Origin: Bacillota bacterium
GTDB taxonomy: Bacteria; Bacillota; Clostridia; Christensenellales; Aristaeellaceae
Length of the DNA stretch: 9,229 nt
Reading direction: 5' to 3'
NCBI GenBank assembly: GCA_023392755.1
Contig: JAEWNM010000012.1
Coordinates: 1 to 9,229 of the forward strand
Made by a program: the position numbers and the translations under genes. Under the pieces are notes generated by a model. It made no database searches and was not told the origin of the DNA. It was given only the letters and a program-made list of their open reading frames with translations. This document shows positions 6,277-9,229 of this stretch, one piece after another (the first letter of the stretch is position 1; every line of letters begins with the position of its first letter).

Positions 6277-6972
6277 TCAGCGGGCTTCGGTCTTAGGGGG
6301 TACAAAATAATTCGGGTACCTTGCCCTTAGCGCCTGTTCGTCGATCTGGTAGCGCGAGAGGTGACGGTCCATCATCGCCTGCGCCGCGGCGGCGTCACGG
6401 TTCATGACGGCCTCCAGGATTGCCTGATGATCCTTCACAATCTTGGTATCCTTCACCGCCGCCAGCGACATCATACGCACCCGGTCGAAATGAATCTGAA
6501 CCGTTTTCATCAATTGATAAACCATCGGCTTTCGGGATATGTCGAACAGGCATTGATGAAAATCGTTGTCCAGCTGCATCAGTCTTGGCAAATCCTGGCT
6601 CTTGAGGCATAGCGCCTGAAGCTTGACGTTTTTGGCCAGCCGGTTCAGTTCATCGGGCTGGGCCGAACGGCACACCTGATCCACCACGTTCATCTCCAGC
6701 AGGTAGCGAATAAACCGTGACTCCTCCACCAACGCGTAATCAATCAGCGCGATCGCGCTGCCCTTTTTCGGATAGACCGTTACCATGTGAATCCGGGACA
6801 ACTCAATCAGCGCTTCCCTTACCGGTGTGCGGGAGAGGCCCATTTCCTCGGCCAGCTCCTTTTCGCTTACCATGCTGCCCGGGGCCAGCTCCAAATTGAT
6901 GATCCGGCTGGTAATGACGCGCAGGGCATATTCGCGACCTGTTTCGCGTATTTGTTGCCGGCCAGCGTTCAT
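6277..6972 (-). CDS. GntR-family transcriptional regulator, FadR/FCD subfamily
   Basis: A 231-residue DNA-binding regulator. Residues 12-75 form the winged helix-turn-helix, with the family signature EKELAEEMGLSRTPVREAL (37-55) containing the recognition helix, and a wing around YPKKGS (67-72). Residues 80-210 are the all-helical FCD ligand domain. Its usual metal ligands are all present: Asp135 and His139 in LDNDFH, His182 in KDHQAI and His204 in MDRHL. It should therefore bind a metal-coordinated carboxylate effector, as this subfamily often does for sugar acids. It is the last gene of the dctM-uxuA-gntR cluster, 72 bases after uxuA, so it probably controls that cluster and itself, perhaps with a hexuronate, fructuronate or mannonate-type inducer (inference). 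AAAGGAGG upstream of ATG fixes the start. The family call is very secure; the ligand is not proven. Confidence 0.95.
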   Translation of the reverse strand: MNAGRQQIRETGREYALRVITSRIINLELAPGSMVSEKELAEEMGLSRTPVREALIELSRIHMVTVYPKKGSAIALIDYALVEESRFIRYLLEMNVVDQVCRSAQPDELNRLAKNVKLQALCLKSQDLPRLMQLDNDFHQCLFDISRKPMVYQLMKTVQIHFDRVRMMSLAAVKDTKIVKDHQAILEAVMNRDAAAAQAMMDRHLSRYQIDEQALRARYPNYFVPPKTEAR

Positions 6973-6976
6973 CCAT

Positions 6977-6982
6977 CCTCCT
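6977..6982 (-). promoter_or_regulatory. Ribosome binding site of the GntR regulator
   Basis: On the minus strand a perfect AGGAGG, within AAAGGAGG, lies four bases before the ATG at 6972. The spacing is short but the match is strong, and it sets the start. Confidence 0.8.
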
Positions 6983-6990
6983 TTGTGTAT

Positions 6991-7009
6991 AAGCGGCGCG
7001 GCCCCAAAT
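6991..7009. repeat. 19-bp exact direct repeat, copy 1 (uxuA-gntR intergenic)
   Basis: AAGCGGCGCGGCCCCAAAT occurs here, in the noncoding gap before gntR, and again exactly at 7265-7283 inside uxuA. Flanking bases are not alike. A 19-base identity over 275 bases is unlikely by chance, even in GC-rich sequence. It may be a remnant of a local duplication, or a site tolerated within the coding copy. Confidence 0.7.
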
Positions 7010-7044
7010 CATCCGCAATCCGCAGATCATAGCTTCCAGGCGGC

Positions 7045-8124
7045 TTATTTTGCCGACATCTTTGACACGGCCTCCCACAGGCCGTTCAGATAGGCGGCGC
7101 CCAGCGCCCGGTCATACAGGCCATAGCCGGGGCGGCCGGTTTCATCCCAGATCATGCGGCCGTGGTCCGGGCGCACATACGCATCCGGGCAGGTATCGTG
7201 CATGGCCTTGACGATGGCGAACATATCCAGGTCACCGTCCGATGACAAATGGCTTGCCTCCCTAAAGCGGCGCGGCCCCAAATGCTTCACATTGCGTATG
7301 TGCAGGCAGCTTACACGGCCCATCTCCCCAAAGTGGCGGATGATTGCCGGGATATCGTTCTTCGGCTCGGAACCCAGGGAACCTGTGCACAGGCAGAGCG
7401 TATTGGCGGGGGAATCGTTCAGGGCAATGATTTTGTCAAAACCCTCCAGGTTGTGGGCGACTCGAGGCAGGCCAAAGATGGGCCAGGCAGGGTCGTCCGG
7501 GTGGCAGGCCATCTTCACGCCGCATTCCTCGCAGGTGGGTATGATCGCGTCAAGGAAATATTTGTAGTTTTCCAGCAGCTTGTCGGTTGAAATGCTTTCA
7601 TACTGCTTCAATGTCTTTTCCAGCACAGAAAGCCTTTCCGGTTCCCAGCCGGGCAGGGAGAAGCCCTTGGCATCCTCCGCGGTCTTGCGGACAATGTCCA
7701 GCGGCGTCATCGAACCCAGCTCCGCTTCGTCAAAATAAAGGCTGTTGGAGCCATCTTCCGGGATGACGCGGTTAAGGTCCGTGCGCAGCCAGTCAAACAC
7801 CGGCATAAAGTTGTACACGATAACCTTGACGCCATGCTTTGCAAGATTGCGGATCGTGATTCTGTAGTTTTCAAGATAAATATCACGGGTGGGCAGCCCC
7901 ATCTTGATATCCTCATGGACATTGACGCTTTCGATTACGTCGCAGTCAAGCCCGGCTTTCTTCACCTGCCCGATATAGGCCTGGATTTCTTCTTCCGTCC
8001 AAACCTCGCCGGCCGCCTTGGTGTCCAGAAAACCCATGAGGCCGGTCATGCCGGGAATCTGCCGAATCTGTTTCAGGGTGACGGTATCGCTTTTTTCACC
8101 AAACCAGCGGAATGTCATTTTCAT
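7045..8124 (-). CDS. uxuA: Mannonate dehydratase
   Basis: A 359-residue cytosolic enzyme (EC 4.2.1.8) that dehydrates D-mannonate to 2-keto-3-deoxy-D-gluconate in the glucuronate branch of hexuronate catabolism. The N-terminus MTFRWFGEKSDTVTLKQIRQ (3-22) is characteristic of UxuA. Family landmarks include ESVNVHEDIKMG (65-76), VYNFMPVFDW (103-112), CHPDDP (207-212), CLCTGSLG (244-251), CLHIRNVK (273-280) and YVRPDHG (316-322). The residues expected to bind the divalent metal are present: His208, Cys246, His275 and Asp320. Length is within the family range. The start is set by GGAGG seven bases upstream (8132-8136). It follows the TRAP permease gene by 21 bases and precedes the GntR gene by 72, so it sits in one sugar-acid operon. 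The reductase (UxuB), isomerase (UxaC) and KDG kinase/aldolase are not in the window and would have to be encoded elsewhere. Confidence 0.97.
   Translation of the reverse strand: MKMTFRWFGEKSDTVTLKQIRQIPGMTGLMGFLDTKAAGEVWTEEEIQAYIGQVKKAGLDCDVIESVNVHEDIKMGLPTRDIYLENYRITIRNLAKHGVKVIVYNFMPVFDWLRTDLNRVIPEDGSNSLYFDEAELGSMTPLDIVRKTAEDAKGFSLPGWEPERLSVLEKTLKQYESISTDKLLENYKYFLDAIIPTCEECGVKMACHPDDPAWPIFGLPRVAHNLEGFDKIIALNDSPANTLCLCTGSLGSEPKNDIPAIIRHFGEMGRVSCLHIRNVKHLGPRRFREASHLSSDGDLDMFAIVKAMHDTCPDAYVRPDHGRMIWDETGRPGYGLYDRALGAAYLNGLWEAVSKMSAK
7265..7283. repeat. 19-bp exact direct repeat, copy 2 (inside uxuA)
   Basis: This is the same 19 bases as 6991-7009, here coding on the minus strand for the HLGPRRF segment of UxuA (about residues 281-287). 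That segment lies just after the metal-ligand strand LHIRN, so this copy is presumably under protein constraint and is the likelier source. Confidence 0.7.
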
Positions 8125-8131
8125 GGGGAAA

Positions 8132-8136
8132 CCTCC
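8132..8136 (-). promoter_or_regulatory. Ribosome binding site of uxuA
   Basis: GGAGG on the minus strand, seven bases before the ATG at 8124, lies in the 21-base gap after the dctM stop. The tight spacing supports co-transcription of dctM and uxuA. Confidence 0.8.
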
Positions 8137-8145
8137 ATAAATAAT

Positions 8146-9229
8146 TTATCGGCCCAGCAATTGGGGCACCCACAGACTGATGCCGGGCACAAACGTAATA
8201 AGCAGCAGCACCGCGATCATGCACAGGTAAAACGGCAATGTCGCTTTGACGATGCGCTCTATGGACACCTTGGAAACAGCGGAGCCGATAAACAGCACAG
8301 CCCCCACCGGCGGCGTCAAAAGGCCGATGCCGCAGTTGAGCACGATCATGATGCCAAACTGAATCGGGTGGATGCCGATGGATTGCGCCAGCGGGAATAG
8401 AATCGGCGTGGCAATCAGAATAATCGGCGCCATGTCCATAATGCAGCCCAGGATAAGCAGGATCAGGTTTATCAGCAGCGCCAGCACGATTGGGTTTTCA
8501 GAAATGCTTTTGATGGCGGTTGCGGCGTGCAGGGGCACATGCAAAAGCGTAAGGCAGAAGCCGAACACGCTGGAGGTCGCAATCAGTATCAGCACAATGC
8601 CCAGTGTGCCTACGCAGTCGCCAAGCACGCGCCAAACGCCCTTCCAGTTCAGGCCCTTGTATATGAACACGCTGACAAACAAGCTGTAGATGACCGCGAT
8701 GGCGGCCGATTCAGTGGCGGTAAATATGCCGCCCACCACGCCGACTACTACGATCAGCACCGCGGCAATCGCCCAGAACGATCTTCCCATCTGCTTGAAT
8801 ACGTTTTTAATGTTAAAGGGGGAACCCTTGGGATAGTTGCGCTTGATGGAAATGATGAACGATCCGATCATCAGCGAAATTGCCAGCAGCGCGCCGGGCA
8901 AGTAACCCGCCAGGAACAGGCTGCCCACCGAAACGCCGCCTGCGGTGGTGGCATAGATCACCATGTTGTGGCTGGGCGGAACCAGCAAACCCTCGCAGGA
9001 GGATGTGATGGTGACCGCGGTGGAAAAGTCGTCGTCATAGCCCTGTTCCACCATCATCGGGATCAGTATGGAGCCCAGCGACGCGGTATCCGCGGCAGCT
9101 GAACCGGATATGCCGCCGAAAAAGTAGGAAGCGACGATATTCACCATGGCCATGCCTCCCCGCATCCAGCCCACAAAAGCGTCAGCCAGCGCGATCAGCC
9201 TTTCGCTGATGCCGCCGGAGCCCATCAGG
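8146..9229 (-). CDS. dctM: TRAP transporter large permease (DctM family), C-terminal part
   Basis: A polytopic inner-membrane subunit of a tripartite (TRAP) transporter, which uses an ion gradient to import carboxylates delivered by a periplasmic or lipoprotein DctP component. The frame is open to the window edge. The methionine at 9225 is internal, because the family's conserved LM-x-x-GGI segment continues straight through it and about 65-70 residues of a usual 425 or so are missing. Counting from that Met, the landmarks are GGISGSAAADTASLGS (37-52), FLAGYLPG (104-111), GGIFTATESAAIAVIYSL (165-182), GCIMDMAPIILIATPI (260-275) and GLLTPPVGAVLFIGSAVSKVS (301-321), with many hydrophobic helices between. 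It lies immediately upstream of uxuA, so the likely cargo is a hexuronate or related aldonate (inference). The small permease and binding protein should lie beyond the right edge. The family call is very secure. Confidence 0.95.
   Translation of the reverse strand, partial: LMGSGGISERLIALADAFVGWMRGGMAMVNIVASYFFGGISGSAAADTASLGSILIPMMVEQGYDDDFSTAVTITSSCEGLLVPPSHNMVIYATTAGGVSVGSLFLAGYLPGALLAISLMIGSFIISIKRNYPKGSPFNIKNVFKQMGRSFWAIAAVLIVVVGVVGGIFTATESAAIAVIYSLFVSVFIYKGLNWKGVWRVLGDCVGTLGIVLILIATSSVFGFCLTLLHVPLHAATAIKSISENPIVLALLINLILLILGCIMDMAPIILIATPILFPLAQSIGIHPIQFGIMIVLNCGIGLLTPPVGAVLFIGSAVSKVSIERIVKATLPFYLCMIAVLLLITFVPGISLWVPQLLGR

Noticed and set aside
6973..7044. A separate promoter for gntR in the gap after uxuA
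   Set aside because: A TTATAC/TATACA -10-like sequence exists, but no -35 hexamer lies at a suitable distance (TTGCGG is about 21 bases away). Read-through from the operon is the simpler reading.
7834..8400. Plus-strand ORF of 188 residues spanning the dctM-uxuA junction
   Set aside because: It crosses two strongly supported minus-strand genes and their ribosome binding site, and its His/Gln-rich sequence is typical of an antisense shadow.
8527..9102. Plus-strand ORF of 191 residues over the TRAP permease
   Set aside because: It is antisense to conserved transmembrane motifs; His/Gln/Arg-rich composition is the expected complement of hydrophobic helices.
9223..9225. Start codon of dctM at 9225
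   Set aside because: The frame stays open upstream to the window edge and the preceding Leu fits the conserved LM-x-x-GGI segment; a true start here would remove the first helices of the permease.

Overview
The window looks like a chromosomal segment of a fairly GC-rich Gram-positive, Clostridia-like (Bacillota) bacterium, perhaps a gut anaerobe. This rests on strong AGGAGG-type ribosome binding sites, SigA-like TTGACA/TATAAT promoters, large secreted proteins with Big_2 domains and Pro-Thr-Pro linkers, and a TRAP/uxuA/GntR sugar-acid cluster. The taxonomic guess is inference, because no rRNA or other marker gene is present.

Layout, left to right. (1) Positions 1-493, minus strand: the N-terminal part of an FMN-dependent alpha-hydroxy-acid oxidizing protein, cut by the window edge. 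(2) Positions 494-795: a divergent intergenic region with one good promoter facing each way, a perfect 8-bp-arm inverted repeat between them, and a leader of about 170 nt in front of the plus-strand gene. (3) Positions 796-5375, plus strand: two large exported proteins of unknown function, probably one operon. The first has three tandem repeats of about 110 residues, a PTP-rich linker, a single alpha/beta-looking domain and a propeller-like C-terminus. The second has an unrecognised N-terminal half and three C-terminal Big_2 Ig-like domains. A stem followed by T6 closes the unit. (4) Positions 5458-6033, minus strand: a monocistronic GrpB/UPF0157 family gene with its own promoter. (5) Positions 6277-9229, minus strand: a cluster transcribed TRAP large permease (dctM, 5' end outside the window) -> mannonate dehydratase (uxuA) -> FCD-type GntR regulator, closed by a strong hairpin.

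How the genes work together. The minus-strand cluster at the right is a recognisable sugar-acid module: the TRAP transporter would import a hexuronate or aldonate, UxuA dehydrates D-mannonate to 2-keto-3-deoxy-D-gluconate, and the GntR regulator presumably senses a pathway intermediate. The two exported proteins are the least explained part. They share a compartment and probably a transcript, have no anchor or catalytic motif I can recognise, and are the best candidates for something undescribed. I saw no CRISPR array, tRNA, rRNA, insertion sequence or phage gene.
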